Part shown: piece after piece, positions 51,923 through 60,938 of the stretch
Layout: each line of letters starts with the position of its first letter
Position numbering within the stretch: position 1 is the first letter of the stretch
Assembly (NCBI RefSeq): GCF_019049105.1
Contig: NZ_JAHQZR010000006.1
Span: 310,001 to 374,000 of the forward strand
Length of the DNA stretch: 64,000 nt
Source of the DNA: Leucobacter chinensis
Lineage (GTDB): Bacteria; Actinomycetota; Actinomycetes; Actinomycetales; Microbacteriaceae
Reading direction: 5' to 3'
Made by a program: the position numbers and the translations under genes
Notes under the pieces: model-generated
Databases searched by the model: none
Seen by the model: only the letters and a program-made list of their open reading frames with translations
Told to the model about the DNA's origin: nothing

Positions 51923-52173
51923 ACGGCTATTGTTTCAGGGCGCGCCCCGAAAAGCCGGGTTCGACGTCTTTTAGGGCACTGTGGCGCTCGCCGCCGGGCG
52001 TACCCGCGTTTACTTGTCGAAAAGCAGGGTGTTATGCCGTAAACACCCTGCTTTTCGTCAAGTAGCGGCGATCACGCCCGTTGCGGATCGCCTGCCCAGA
52101 GCCCATTGCGGATCGCCTGCCCAGCGCCTGCCTAGCGCCCGCCCGACGCCGGCACCGCCGGGTAGCACACGAT
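51923..52173. other. Gene-free gap with strong hairpin and direct repeat
   Basis: No gene is seen. Besides the hairpin at 52011-52064, the 19-mer TTGCGGATCGCCTGCCCAG occurs twice (52081-52099 and 52106-52124, 25-bp period). Confidence 0.6.
52011..52064 (-). terminator. Strong 23-bp inverted repeat downstream of ABC-F gene
   Basis: The left arm 52011-52033 and right arm 52042-52064 pair over 23 bp with one mismatch around an 8-nt loop. The core is AAAAGCAGGGTGTT. It lies 110 bp beyond the minus-strand ABC-F stop and may act as its terminator, but no U-tract follows on either strand. Confidence 0.55.
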
Positions 52174-53856
52174 CTACCTCGCGCGCCGAACCCGGCCCTC
52201 GTCCCAGACCGGCACATCTGACTCGGTGACCTCGCCGTCCTCACCGAAGACGAGGTAGCGGTTGAAGTCGCGGGCGAACCAGCGATCGTGGGTTACCGCG
52301 ATCACGGTTCCGTCGAAGGCGCGCAGGGCCTGCTGCAGCGCCTCACCTGAGACGAGGTCGAGGTTATCGGTCGGCTCGTCGAGCAGCAGCAGGGTTGCGC
52401 CGCCGAGTTCGAGGAGCAGGATTTGCAGTCGCGCCTGCTGGCCGCCCGACAGTGCCTCGAAATGCTGCTCTGACGCCGCCGCAAGCTCGTAACGGGAGAG
52501 CGCCTTTGCGGCCTGCTCGCGGGGGAGGCCTTGTCGGTGCTCGTCGCCGCGGTGCATGATGTCGAGCAGCGTGCGGCCGAGTAGATCGGGGCGCCCTTGG
52601 GTCTGGGCAAACCAGCCGGGGCGCACGCGCGCACCGAGTTTCGCGGTGCCCTCGTGCAGCACGGGTTCGATAATGACATCGGTTCCCGGCCGGTTCTCGG
52701 CCTCGGGGTCGGTGCCGCCCGCGGCGAAGAGTCGCAGCAGGTGAGACTTGCCAGACCCGTTCGAACCGAGCACCGCAATACGGTCGCCGTACCAAACGTC
52801 GAGGTCAAAGGGCAGCATGAGCCCGGTGAGCTCGAGGTCGCGGCACACGATCGCTTTCTTGCCCGTGCGCCCACCGCCGAGCCGCATCGCGAGGGTTTGC
52901 TCGCGTGGCTGCTCCTGAGGAGGGCCGGCTGCCTCGAACCGTGCGAGCCTCGTCTGGGCGGCGCGGTAGCGGCTCGCCATGCCGTCGTTATATGCAGCCT
53001 TTTCTTTGTACATCTGCACGAGGTTCTTGAGCTTCTGGTGCTCTTCATCCCATCGCTTGCGGAGCTCCTCGAATCGTTCGAAACGTGCAGCCCTGGCCTC
53101 GTGATACGTGCTGAACGAGCCGGGGTGGGTCCACGTGGTGTTGCCTGCCGCGCCGAGTTCGAGGGTGACGATCGCGGTCGCACTCTGGGCGAGCAGCTCA
53201 CGGTCGTGGCTGATGAACAGCACGCTCTTCTCAGACGCCCGCAGCCTCTCTTCAAGCCAGCGTTTGCCTGGCACATCGAGGTAGTTGTCTGGTTCGTCGA
53301 GTATGAGCACCTCGTCGCTGCCACGCAGCAGCGCTTCGAGCGCGAGTCGCTTCTGCTCGCCACCCGAGAGCGACTGCAGCGGGCGTTCGCCGCACCGCTC
53401 GAAGGGCATGCCGAGCGCCGCGGTCGTGCAGACATCCCAGAGCACTTCGGCATCGTATCCGCCCGCGTCGCCCCATGCGGCGAGAGCGCGAGCATAACTC
53501 ATCTGCACGGCCTCATCGCGGTTCGGGTCGTCGTTTTCGAGGAGGCGGTTTTCGGCCTGTCGGGTGCGCTCTGCGGCCTGCTGAACCACTTCGGGTGAGA
53601 ACGAGAGCAGGAGGTCGTGCACGGTGCCAGCGGTGAAAAACTGGGGCATGACACCAACCTTTCCACCGCTCGATACAGCACCCTCGTCGGGTGCGGTTTC
53701 GCCCGTGATGATGCGAATGAGGGTTGATTTGCCGGCACCATTAGCGCCGATAAGGCCAACTTTTGCGCCGTTGCCGACGCGAAAATTGACGTCGCTGAGG
53801 AGTGGTCGACCGTCTGGCAGTGTGTAGCTGATGCCAGCGAGTTCGAGGTGAGACAT
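52174..53856 (-). CDS. ABC-F family ATP-binding protein
   Basis: A 560-residue soluble protein with two ABC ATPase domains and no transmembrane part. Domain 1: LIGANGAGKSTLIRIITGE (Walker A), LSGGEQKRLALEALL (signature) and VLILDEPDNYLDV (Walker B). Domain 2: VLGSNGSGKSHLLRLF, LSGGQQARLQILLLELGG and LLLDEPTDNLDLVS. A charged linker of about 75 residues between them (FERFEELRKRWDEEHQKLKN) is the P-site tRNA interaction motif. ABC-F proteins act on the ribosome, as translation factors or in antibiotic resistance. The start at 53856 is the family start (SHLELAGISYTLPDGRPLLS). The open frame further upstream runs through low-complexity DNA. Confidence 0.87.
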   Translation of the reverse strand: MSHLELAGISYTLPDGRPLLSDVNFRVGNGAKVGLIGANGAGKSTLIRIITGETAPDEGAVSSGGKVGVMPQFFTAGTVHDLLLSFSPEVVQQAAERTRQAENRLLENDDPNRDEAVQMSYARALAAWGDAGGYDAEVLWDVCTTAALGMPFERCGERPLQSLSGGEQKRLALEALLRGSDEVLILDEPDNYLDVPGKRWLEERLRASEKSVLFISHDRELLAQSATAIVTLELGAAGNTTWTHPGSFSTYHEARAARFERFEELRKRWDEEHQKLKNLVQMYKEKAAYNDGMASRYRAAQTRLARFEAAGPPQEQPREQTLAMRLGGGRTGKKAIVCRDLELTGLMLPFDLDVWYGDRIAVLGSNGSGKSHLLRLFAAGGTDPEAENRPGTDVIIEPVLHEGTAKLGARVRPGWFAQTQGRPDLLGRTLLDIMHRGDEHRQGLPREQAAKALSRYELAAASEQHFEALSGGQQARLQILLLELGGATLLLLDEPTDNLDLVSGEALQQALRAFDGTVIAVTHDRWFARDFNRYLVFGEDGEVTESDVPVWDEGRVRRAR

Positions 53857-53980
53857 GGGTACTGCTTTCTTCCCACGAGTGTGGGTAGCGAAGAATGATT
53901 GCGGATCAGAGCGTGCGTCGGTACCGACGCACGCAGCGTCGGGTCGCGTGCGCGGGTGGCCGTCTGAGCCCGAATCGATC

Positions 53981-54052
53981 GGGGAAACCGGGGAAGTCGG
54001 GGAAGCCTGGCAAGTGGGGCAAGCCAGGGAAAACGAGTACGCCGGGCAAGCG
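53981..54052. repeat. Degenerate 9-bp tandem repeat in ABC-F leader region
   Basis: About eight units of consensus GGGGAAGCC: GGGGAAACC, GGGGAAGTC, GGGGAAGCC, TGGCAAGTG, GGGCAAGCC, AGGGAAAAC, then two weaker units. The period is a multiple of three, so one plus-strand frame reads as collagen-like G-K-P/G-K-S triplets. No start signal supports translation there. Confidence 0.7.
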
Positions 54053-54325
54053 GCAAGAAAGGGGTGGCCACGAGGCCTCCTGTGTAGCGTGCCGCGAGCG
54101 ATAATCAGGCTCGTGGCGGTCTGACGGGGGTCAGGAAGGGTCAGAAAAGACACCCTCCGAGGGGAACCCTGCGCGGATGAGACGCAGGCCCGTTAACCAA
54201 ATGCCAGTCGGTACACGCTTCGACCGTATCGCACTAGAGTGTCCCGGCGCCAGGGCGAACTGCCAGATGCCAGTTTTCTGGGGCACGTGCTTTCAGAGGG
54301 ATGAGCTTTTGGTATTGTCGGCCGC

Positions 54326-54382
54326 ATGCTTGTCGCGCCCGAAGTCGCTGTCAGGAACAACGCAAGGCTGGGCAAACGCTGA
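54326..54382 (+). CDS. Possible leaderless micro-ORF (18 aa)
   Basis: TATTGT (54313-54318) is followed by 7 nt and an ATG opening MLVAPEVAVRNNARLGKR and then TGA. It sits about 55 bp before the DUF3995 gene. It could be a leader peptide, the stub of a lost gene, or chance. Confidence 0.25.
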   Translation: MLVAPEVAVRNNARLGKR

Positions 54383-54424
54383 TGAGAGCTGGGAGCCAAG
54401 GCTGCACCGGTCAGGTCTCGTCGA

Positions 54425-54436
54425 TACGCTACGGTC
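54425..54436 (+). promoter_or_regulatory. -10 box for leaderless DUF3995 gene
   Basis: TACGCT (54425-54430), then 6 nt, then ATG 54437. Confidence 0.5.
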
Positions 54437-54868
54437 ATGAGCGTTATCACTTCAACAGCAAGGTTTATCAGTTGGGCTGGCTTGACCGCAGCAGGAGCGG
54501 TGCACGCCGTTTGGGCGACGGGCTCGTCGTGGCCCGCGAAGAACACGAAGGCGCTCGGCAGCGCGACCGTGGGCAGCACCAAGGCGACGCCTAGCCCCGG
54601 TGCGACCGCGGCTGTTGCCGTGGCAGCGCTCAGCGGCGGTGCCATCGCGGCGGGAGGCCTCGGTGAGGGGCGAACCGCCGTTGGCCTGAGACGGCTGATG
54701 GGGCTTGGCATGATCGCCCGCGCGGTTGCCGGTGGCGACGCTGCGCTGCGGGCATTGGGGCTCGCAAAGCCCAACGCGACGTTCACCGAGCTCGACCGTC
54801 GCTACTACCGCCCGCTTTTCGGCGCACTCGGCGTCGCGCTGCTGCTTGGCGCCAAGAAGAAACGTTGA
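54437..54868 (+). CDS. DUF3995-like membrane protein
   Basis: A 143-residue membrane protein with about four hydrophobic segments. The first helix reads AGAVHAVWATGSSWP, matching the H-x-x-W-A-x-G-x-x-W-P pattern of DUF3995 proteins, and the tail ends in basic residues. Function unknown. Confidence 0.6.
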   Translation: MSVITSTARFISWAGLTAAGAVHAVWATGSSWPAKNTKALGSATVGSTKATPSPGATAAVAVAALSGGAIAAGGLGEGRTAVGLRRLMGLGMIARAVAGGDAALRALGLAKPNATFTELDRRYYRPLFGALGVALLLGAKKKR

Positions 54869-54880
54869 GCGAGCGCTCCC

Positions 54881-55027
54881 TCACACGCTGAACGTGCCCG
54901 GGAGCTTTCCCGCGGTGCGTTCGTAACCGTCGACGAAGCCGAGCTCTCGCTCGTCGAGCGCGGCGCCGATCCGCTCGATCGCGTGCGCGATGAGCCGGTG
55001 GTCGGCGGCGCTATCGCGGCGGATCAT
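54881..55027 (-). CDS. Small ORF (48 aa) overlapping the 3' end of the surface-protein gene
   Basis: ATG 55027 lies inside the last codons of the 1938-residue surface-protein gene, a 17-bp overlap in a different frame. The product (start MIRRDSAADHRLIAHAIERI, end YERTAGKLPGTFSV) is amphipathic and helix-prone, with normal high-G+C third positions. The overlap suggests translational coupling. No family is recognised. Confidence 0.45.
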   Translation of the reverse strand: MIRRDSAADHRLIAHAIERIGAALDERELGFVDGYERTAGKLPGTFSV

Positions 55028-58000
55028 CGCCGGTTGCGAGCTGCATGAGCACTCCGTTGATCTCGGGTAAGGCCTCGCTGCGAAGCTGTGAGCGGCGGTG
55101 AATGATCAAGAGCACACCAGCGACAAGGAGCCCGAGAGCCGTGAGCGTGAGGGCAGCAACGCCAACCGCGCCGGTTGCGCCCAGTGTGCCAATGACCCCG
55201 ATAACCCCAGGCTTTGCGGGTACCACTTGCTCGGCGCTTGCCTCGCTCGCTGTGACCTCCGAACCGTCGGGCAGGGTGCCGGTCGCCGATGCCTTGTTGA
55301 CCAGCGTCTTGCCCCGGTGCGCCTCATCAATCATGAGGTGCGTGTGAGCGGTGGCGTGCTCTCCTGGCTCCAGCACCCCAGGGGTTCCGGGCCAGTCGAT
55401 ATCGAGGGCCGTGAGCCCCGGCATTTCATCGGTGAATGTGACGTCGCTGAGCGAGACGTTGCCGGTATTCGTGGCCGTGAGCGTGTAGCTCACGCGATCG
55501 CCACTCAGTGACAGTGCTGCTCGTTTGGTCAGCGAGAGCCCGGGGGCCTGCTGCGTGAGAAGCTCTGCGCTTGCGGTCGTAGTCGCGGTGATGCCCTTGG
55601 CAGTACCGGTTGCGGTCGCGGTGTTGAGCACCCCTCCAGCATCGATGTGCGCCTGCTCAAGTTCGAGCGTCGCATGGGCGAGCACTGCTTCGCCCGGTTT
55701 GAGCGTTCCGGGCTCACCAGGCCAATAGCCGAAGCGAAGCGCTGAGAGACCGTCAAGCTCGTCAGACACACTGACATCGTGCAGCGTAACGCCCCCAGTA
55801 TTGGTCACGGTGAACTCGTAGATGACCTCGTCACCGACGCCGTGCGCATCGCCAGCATCGACAGTCTTCGCCAGCGAGATGGCCGGTTGAGTCGTGAATA
55901 CGAGTTCGCTGCCAGCGTGATGTGTCGCCCGAGTGAGGCCAGAGAGACTGAGCCCGCTCACCACGGCCTCGTTCACGAGAATGCCCTCGTCGATGTGTTG
56001 CTGCGTGAGCGAAAGCTTGGCTGTTGCGGTGACCTGCTCACCGGGAGCGAGCTCTCCCTCGGCTGCGGGCCACTCGCCAAACGTCATGTTTGCGAGACCC
56101 TCAAGCTCATCGTTCAGAGCGATATCGCGCAGTGTCAACGTACCCTGGTTGGTCACCGTGTAGGTGTACAGCACGGTGTCGTCGGCAACCGCATTGGCTG
56201 TGACGCTTCGATCGAGCACTTCGGGAGTAACCCGCAGGCTGATCGCGGCGGTGCCGGGCACCACGGTGATCGTCTTGGCATCTGCGGTCACGGGTTCTTC
56301 GCCAGCTGACGCGCCAACCCGCTGAGCGCTCACGGTCGCGGTGTTCGTGACCGTGCCGTCGTCGATGTGCTGCTGCGAGAGCGCTAGTGTCGCTGTGCCC
56401 ACCGCTTTCTGGCCGGGGGAGAGCGTTCCTGCTTCGCCCGGCCACGCAATGTCGAGGCTCGGCAGACCGTCTAACTCGTCGGTCATCGTCACTCTGTCGA
56501 GCGTCACGTTGCCGGTGTTCATCGCGGTGACCGAGTACTCGATGGTGTTAGTGGCGACGTTCATCGTGCCGTGCTTCTCGAGCTGCACGTCTGGCAGCTG
56601 TGTGAAGACGACCTGGGCCGAATCGTCGTCTTCGGTTGTCTCGCCTGTTGCGGGGTGCTTTGCGCTTGCGCTCGCGCTGTTCACAAGAACACCTGCGTCA
56701 AGGTGTTCTTGGGTAATCGTGATGCTCGCGGTCGCGATCGCCTGCTCGCCAGGGGCGAGCACCGCTTCTTCACCGGGCCACGTGATGTCAAGGTCGCTGA
56801 GCCCCGGTAGGGCGTCGGCGAGCGTAACATCGCTGAGCGTCGATCGGCCCACGTTCGTCATCTCGAAGCGGTAGTCAGCCTGGCTACCCACCGCGCCTCC
56901 ATCACGCACGGTGACGGTCTTGTCGAGGTCGATGACCGGGGTATTGTCGAAGACAACGAATGCGTCGTCATCATCGCGAATACTCTTGCCTTTCGGGGTG
57001 AGACCGGTAGCGACCGCCTCATTTTTCAAGACGCTCGCATCGATGTGCGCTTGCGTGAGCTCGAGGCTCGCGGTTGCGCTGACTGAATCGCCCGGGGCGA
57101 GTCGGCCTGGAGCGGTGGCATCGGGCCATGCCTCGAAGGCAATGTCGCTCATGCCAGCAAGCGGGTCGTCAATGGTGACATCGCTCAGCGTCAGGGTGCC
57201 CGTATTGGTGACCGTAAAAGCGTACTTGACGGTGTCGCCCGCTGCCGCCTGCTCAGGGTCAACGCCCTCAGCGAGCATGGCCGACTTCTCAATGGCGAGC
57301 GTTGCTATGCCCGCGAGCGGCACGGTCGCTGCCGCCTCTGCGGTAACCGGATTTGGCGTTGCCGATGAGGTTGCCGAAACCGTTGCCGAGTTCGTCGCCG
57401 CGCCCTGATCAAGCTGTTCCTGCGTGAGCGCAGAGGTCGCTGTTGCCGTGACTTCTTGGCCGGGCGCGAGCTCGCCGGGGCTCGGCTCATCGGGCCAAGA
57501 ATCGAAGCGGATCTCGCTGAGCCCCGCGAGTTCATCGCTGATCTTGATGTTGTTGAGCTGGGTATTGCCGGTGTTGCGTACCGTGAACTGCCACAGGATT
57601 GGCTGGCCTGGTAGCGGCACTTTCGGCGCGATGCCTTGCTTCGCGAGCTCAACGCGCGGCTCAAGGTTCTGGAATCCGAAGTCTTGCGCATCAGCAACAC
57701 CACCGCGACCAAGCTCGATGAGCCCAGAGACGCCGTCGCTGCCGTTGCTCGGTGATACGGTGTTTTGCCACTGACCAGTCGTGGGTGGCAGGCTCGCGGC
57801 GTCGACGCTCACGACAATGGCGCCAGAAGTGAGCTCTGAAAAACGGTATTCTCCGTGAGCATCAGTTTTCACGCGGTCGATTACTTGATCACCTCGAGTG
57901 AGTACGACGGTGACTCCGCTCAGAGTGTGCTCTGTCTCATCGCGCAGCCCGTCACCGTTTGCATCGTTCCACACGATGCCTGACACCTCGGCAGCGGTGA

Positions 58001-60827
58001 CCCGAGCGAGGGCAGGCTTAGCTTCTGGAAGCACCGTGCTTGCGCCCTTGAGGCTTCCGCTCACGGTGCCAGCGAAGACATCGCCACTGCGTGATTTCGG
58101 GGCGCTGAGCGTGAACGCAAGCCGGCCGATGCTCTCTGCTCCAGAGACGAAGTCTGCTACGACCACGCGCAGAGCAGTGGCCCCTGCGATCTGCTCAGGG
58201 GTTGCCTGCTCGTAGTCGATCCACCGGTATTCGGCGGCGGGAGCCGTGGGACGTGGCACCTGGCGCACACCCGAGTCAGTCGTGAGCTGTAGCGTTGCAC
58301 CAACACGGTCGTTTGCCGTGAGCGCTGCCTCTGCGAGGGTGATGGGGCCGGTTACGCTCGTACCGCGCTCATCGCCATTGTGGGGCAGAACCGTTATAAA
58401 CGAGCTTTCGCCTTGACCCTGGGCAAGAAAGTTGAACCAGTCGATCTCGTACTCTACTGTTTCACCGGGGTCGAGCTCTGGGGTGACTGCTTCGATTTCG
58501 ACCTTCGTTGCCGGGGCCTGCGTGGCTTTGATGCCCGTGGGTATCCAGGCGACAGAACCGTCGGCATTATAGATTTGGTCGGCACGCACGGCGGCTTCGA
58601 GGTAAAAGTACCCGTCGTCACTCTGCGGCGCGATTTGAGACGTGTTGACGTCGATGACGACCGGCGAAGCGACGGTTTGTAGCGAGTGAAGCGGCAGTTT
58701 GTAGAAGAACGTGAGGGGCATGCGACCCTGGTCATCGATCTCGCCGAACTCCCAGCGCCACGCCTGGGCGTCGATGCGTGAGAAGTCAATGGTTGAGAGT
58801 ACGAGGTTTTCAGGCAGGAGCATTTCGAGTTGCAGCCCCGTGATCTTGGTCTGCTTTGCGAGCTCGCTGTCGGCTTCTGGGCTGCCCTCGACCTTTCCCA
58901 AGCTGGGCAGCGCGGTGTAGCGAACTGCCTGGCCGGCGATAATGGGGTCTTTGCTGCCCACCGGCTTATGGGAGCTGTCGAGCCCGACGCCAGAAATGCC
59001 CGGCGATGCCGTGCCCGCACGAACCGTGAGCGATTCGGCCGTGTTGCCGGTGTACTCGAGGTGTTCTTCGTGCTGGGTCTTCGCGCGCACCAGCCCATGC
59101 GTATCAATGACACCGGTATCGGGCATGCCGTTGACGTAGTCGCGGGCTACCTTCAGCTGCGTTTCGGCCGAGATCTTTGCCTGGCCTATTTTTTCAACTG
59201 GTTCGCCGTTGTTAGGCACGTACGCTTCAACGAATTCGTAACGCAGGCCATTGATCTGCGATCGATCGCCATCGTATGACTCGAGAGGCACCCAGTTGAG
59301 CGTGAGCGCGTTTGCGCTGTCAGGCGCGGTAGCATACTGCGGGCCTGCCTCGTCGGTCACGAACACTCGATAGTCGGCTCCTGGTCGAAGCACCTCGCCT
59401 AGCTCAGGTTTCAGCTTTCCCGGGGCGACGAGTGAATACTCAGCGGCATCCCAGAACTCAAAGAAATTCAGCTCTTCGGTGGGCGGTACCTCAGAGGTCG
59501 TAGCGTTGTGCTCTTTGAAACCGTAGGGCTGAAAATCGACCCGGTGTATGAACTCGTACCCGGGAAACACTATGCGGTTGAATCGAACGGTGTTGTTTTG
59601 ATCGACCCGCTTTGCCGCCCCCGAAACCTTTGGTTCGAAGAGCGTTGGTGGGCGCGGCGCGTTGTCTTTCTGCCGATACCAGCCCGTTGCGGTCGTCTCT
59701 GACTTACCAGTGTCGCTGAGCGGCTGGCCATCGACGGTGAGCCAAGGCTGCTCAGACGACGGGGCGACAGACGTCGAAACATTGATTGGTTTCTCTGAGG
59801 CTGACGGCACGAGTCGCGTGGGTATGTAGATTGAGATTTCGGCCGAGCCGGAGCCCGCAAAGAACTGGTCGTCGTTAAGTTTCTCGCCTTCGAGCACAAG
59901 TTCGAAGGTGCCAGCAGCGGTGTTGATCTTTTCGAGCCTGGCGGTAACGCCGTAGGTCGGGGTACCTGAGATCTCGACCGCATGGGGAAGCGTTGCCTGG
60001 TCAATACCGTCACCGGTGAGGGAGTACTGGCCCGAGATGCGAACGGAGTCGTTGTTCCACACCACCGGCCTCGTGCCGGCAACGGTAACGGCTTCGTTGC
60101 GCACCGAAACCGTAAATTTGTTTGCAATCGCAGGCTCAGCCTGCTGCCCGAAATCAACGTCCTGTCCTGCTGCTGTGGGCGATCCGCCACCGCTCGAATT
60201 CAAACGGTTGCGCAGGTCAACCTGGTGCACACCGACCGACGTGACGGTCTGCGGTGTTCCTGTCGTGCCGATTTCACGGGTTGAGTTGCCGTCACTGACC
60301 GAGACGGTGGGGAAGTATTCGACCCCAACCGCATCGGTGATGCGTTTCGGGCCCCCGCTAATGTTCGTGAGGTCGACCACCTGAACCCCGGCGTCGGCGC
60401 GGTCTGAAGCGATCTTGACGGTGAGTAGCCGGCTGCTCTGCGAAAGTGAGTAGGTCGATACGTACCCGTTTTCGCCCCCGGGGTTGTGCAGCCCGGAGAG
60501 GTCGAGTGATGATCGATCCCAAGCCCAGCCTTCGGGAAGGAGCTGGGTAATGACTCCGTCTTGCAAGCCGGTCAGTGTCATCGTCCAACCGAAATTGACG
60601 AGGTTGCCGAGCCCCACGAGGCCGTCGTTCGTTTTTTCATCGCCCGGAGCGACACTCGTGCCGTCGTCGACAACTCGCAGTTCAAAGTCGCTCACCGACC
60701 CGGTTGCTGCAGCGGCTGGCGCGGCTCCTGGCCCTGCCGCAACGAAGCCCGTGAGCACGAGCAAGCCAGTGAGCAGGCTCGCTACGACCCTTGCGGTTGC
60801 CAAACGAAACGATGTTTGTGAGACCAC
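55011..60827 (-). CDS. Large secreted, membrane-anchored surface protein with seven DUF11/DUF7507-like repeats
   Basis: 1938 residues. A signal peptide (about 1-41, ending APAAAA) precedes a ~900-residue beta-rich N-terminal region. A single SdrD B-like domain follows at about 950-1060 (SGIVWNDANGDGLRDETEHT). Then come seven ~115-residue repeats (about 1065-1865), each with FTVTNTGxxTLxDV, a GL-S-x-L...WP, L-x-PGE-x-V and LTQ-x-HID core. A C-terminal transmembrane helix (about 1875-1905) is followed by a ~30-residue tail. No LPxTG sorting motif is visible, so anchoring is by the helix. The GTG at 60827 has GGGGGAA upstream. Such stalk proteins are typically adhesins or envelope display proteins. 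Confidence 0.85.
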   Translation of the reverse strand: MVSQTSFRLATARVVASLLTGLLVLTGFVAAGPGAAPAAAATGSVSDFELRVVDDGTSVAPGDEKTNDGLVGLGNLVNFGWTMTLTGLQDGVITQLLPEGWAWDRSSLDLSGLHNPGGENGYVSTYSLSQSSRLLTVKIASDRADAGVQVVDLTNISGGPKRITDAVGVEYFPTVSVSDGNSTREIGTTGTPQTVTSVGVHQVDLRNRLNSSGGGSPTAAGQDVDFGQQAEPAIANKFTVSVRNEAVTVAGTRPVVWNNDSVRISGQYSLTGDGIDQATLPHAVEISGTPTYGVTARLEKINTAAGTFELVLEGEKLNDDQFFAGSGSAEISIYIPTRLVPSASEKPINVSTSVAPSSEQPWLTVDGQPLSDTGKSETTATGWYRQKDNAPRPPTLFEPKVSGAAKRVDQNNTVRFNRIVFPGYEFIHRVDFQPYGFKEHNATTSEVPPTEELNFFEFWDAAEYSLVAPGKLKPELGEVLRPGADYRVFVTDEAGPQYATAPDSANALTLNWVPLESYDGDRSQINGLRYEFVEAYVPNNGEPVEKIGQAKISAETQLKVARDYVNGMPDTGVIDTHGLVRAKTQHEEHLEYTGNTAESLTVRAGTASPGISGVGLDSSHKPVGSKDPIIAGQAVRYTALPSLGKVEGSPEADSELAKQTKITGLQLEMLLPENLVLSTIDFSRIDAQAWRWEFGEIDDQGRMPLTFFYKLPLHSLQTVASPVVIDVNTSQIAPQSDDGYFYLEAAVRADQIYNADGSVAWIPTGIKATQAPATKVEIEAVTPELDPGETVEYEIDWFNFLAQGQGESSFITVLPHNGDERGTSVTGPITLAEAALTANDRVGATLQLTTDSGVRQVPRPTAPAAEYRWIDYEQATPEQIAGATALRVVVADFVSGAESIGRLAFTLSAPKSRSGDVFAGTVSGSLKGASTVLPEAKPALARVTAAEVSGIVWNDANGDGLRDETEHTLSGVTVVLTRGDQVIDRVKTDAHGEYRFSELTSGAIVVSVDAASLPPTTGQWQNTVSPSNGSDGVSGLIELGRGGVADAQDFGFQNLEPRVELAKQGIAPKVPLPGQPILWQFTVRNTGNTQLNNIKISDELAGLSEIRFDSWPDEPSPGELAPGQEVTATATSALTQEQLDQGAATNSATVSATSSATPNPVTAEAAATVPLAGIATLAIEKSAMLAEGVDPEQAAAGDTVKYAFTVTNTGTLTLSDVTIDDPLAGMSDIAFEAWPDATAPGRLAPGDSVSATASLELTQAHIDASVLKNEAVATGLTPKGKSIRDDDDAFVVFDNTPVIDLDKTVTVRDGGAVGSQADYRFEMTNVGRSTLSDVTLADALPGLSDLDITWPGEEAVLAPGEQAIATASITITQEHLDAGVLVNSASASAKHPATGETTEDDDSAQVVFTQLPDVQLEKHGTMNVATNTIEYSVTAMNTGNVTLDRVTMTDELDGLPSLDIAWPGEAGTLSPGQKAVGTATLALSQQHIDDGTVTNTATVSAQRVGASAGEEPVTADAKTITVVPGTAAISLRVTPEVLDRSVTANAVADDTVLYTYTVTNQGTLTLRDIALNDELEGLANMTFGEWPAAEGELAPGEQVTATAKLSLTQQHIDEGILVNEAVVSGLSLSGLTRATHHAGSELVFTTQPAISLAKTVDAGDAHGVGDEVIYEFTVTNTGGVTLHDVSVSDELDGLSALRFGYWPGEPGTLKPGEAVLAHATLELEQAHIDAGGVLNTATATGTAKGITATTTASAELLTQQAPGLSLTKRAALSLSGDRVSYTLTATNTGNVSLSDVTFTDEMPGLTALDIDWPGTPGVLEPGEHATAHTHLMIDEAHRGKTLVNKASATGTLPDGSEVTASEASAEQVVPAKPGVIGVIGTLGATGAVGVAALTLTALGLLVAGVLLIIHRRSQLRSEALPEINGVLMQLATGDDPPR

Positions 60828-60938
60828 TGTATTCCCCCGAATTGCCCCTTGATGCGCAGACCATGATGTCGCGCCACACTTTATGTTATACGTGCGACTA
60901 CCTGCGGGGCTAGTCTCGGGGGTGAGACAGGGCGCGGT

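Larger units (their letters stand above)
53857..54436. other. Leader/intergenic region between ABC-F and DUF3995 genes
   Basis: It holds the nonamer repeats (53981-54052), likely in the ABC-F 5' leader, and an 18-codon micro-ORF at 54326. No ordinary gene is supported. Confidence 0.5.

Noticed and set aside
52302-53495. 397-codon minus-strand frame in a second frame of the ABC-F gene
   Set aside because: Arg/Ser/Cys-rich composition typical of an out-of-frame reading. The overlapping frame holds both ABC ATPase domains intact.
53895-54104. Collagen-like small protein (G-K-P triplets) on the plus strand
   Set aside because: The triplets arise from a 9-bp DNA repeat. There is no promoter or ribosome-binding site, and the rest of the frame is Arg/Cys-rich noise.
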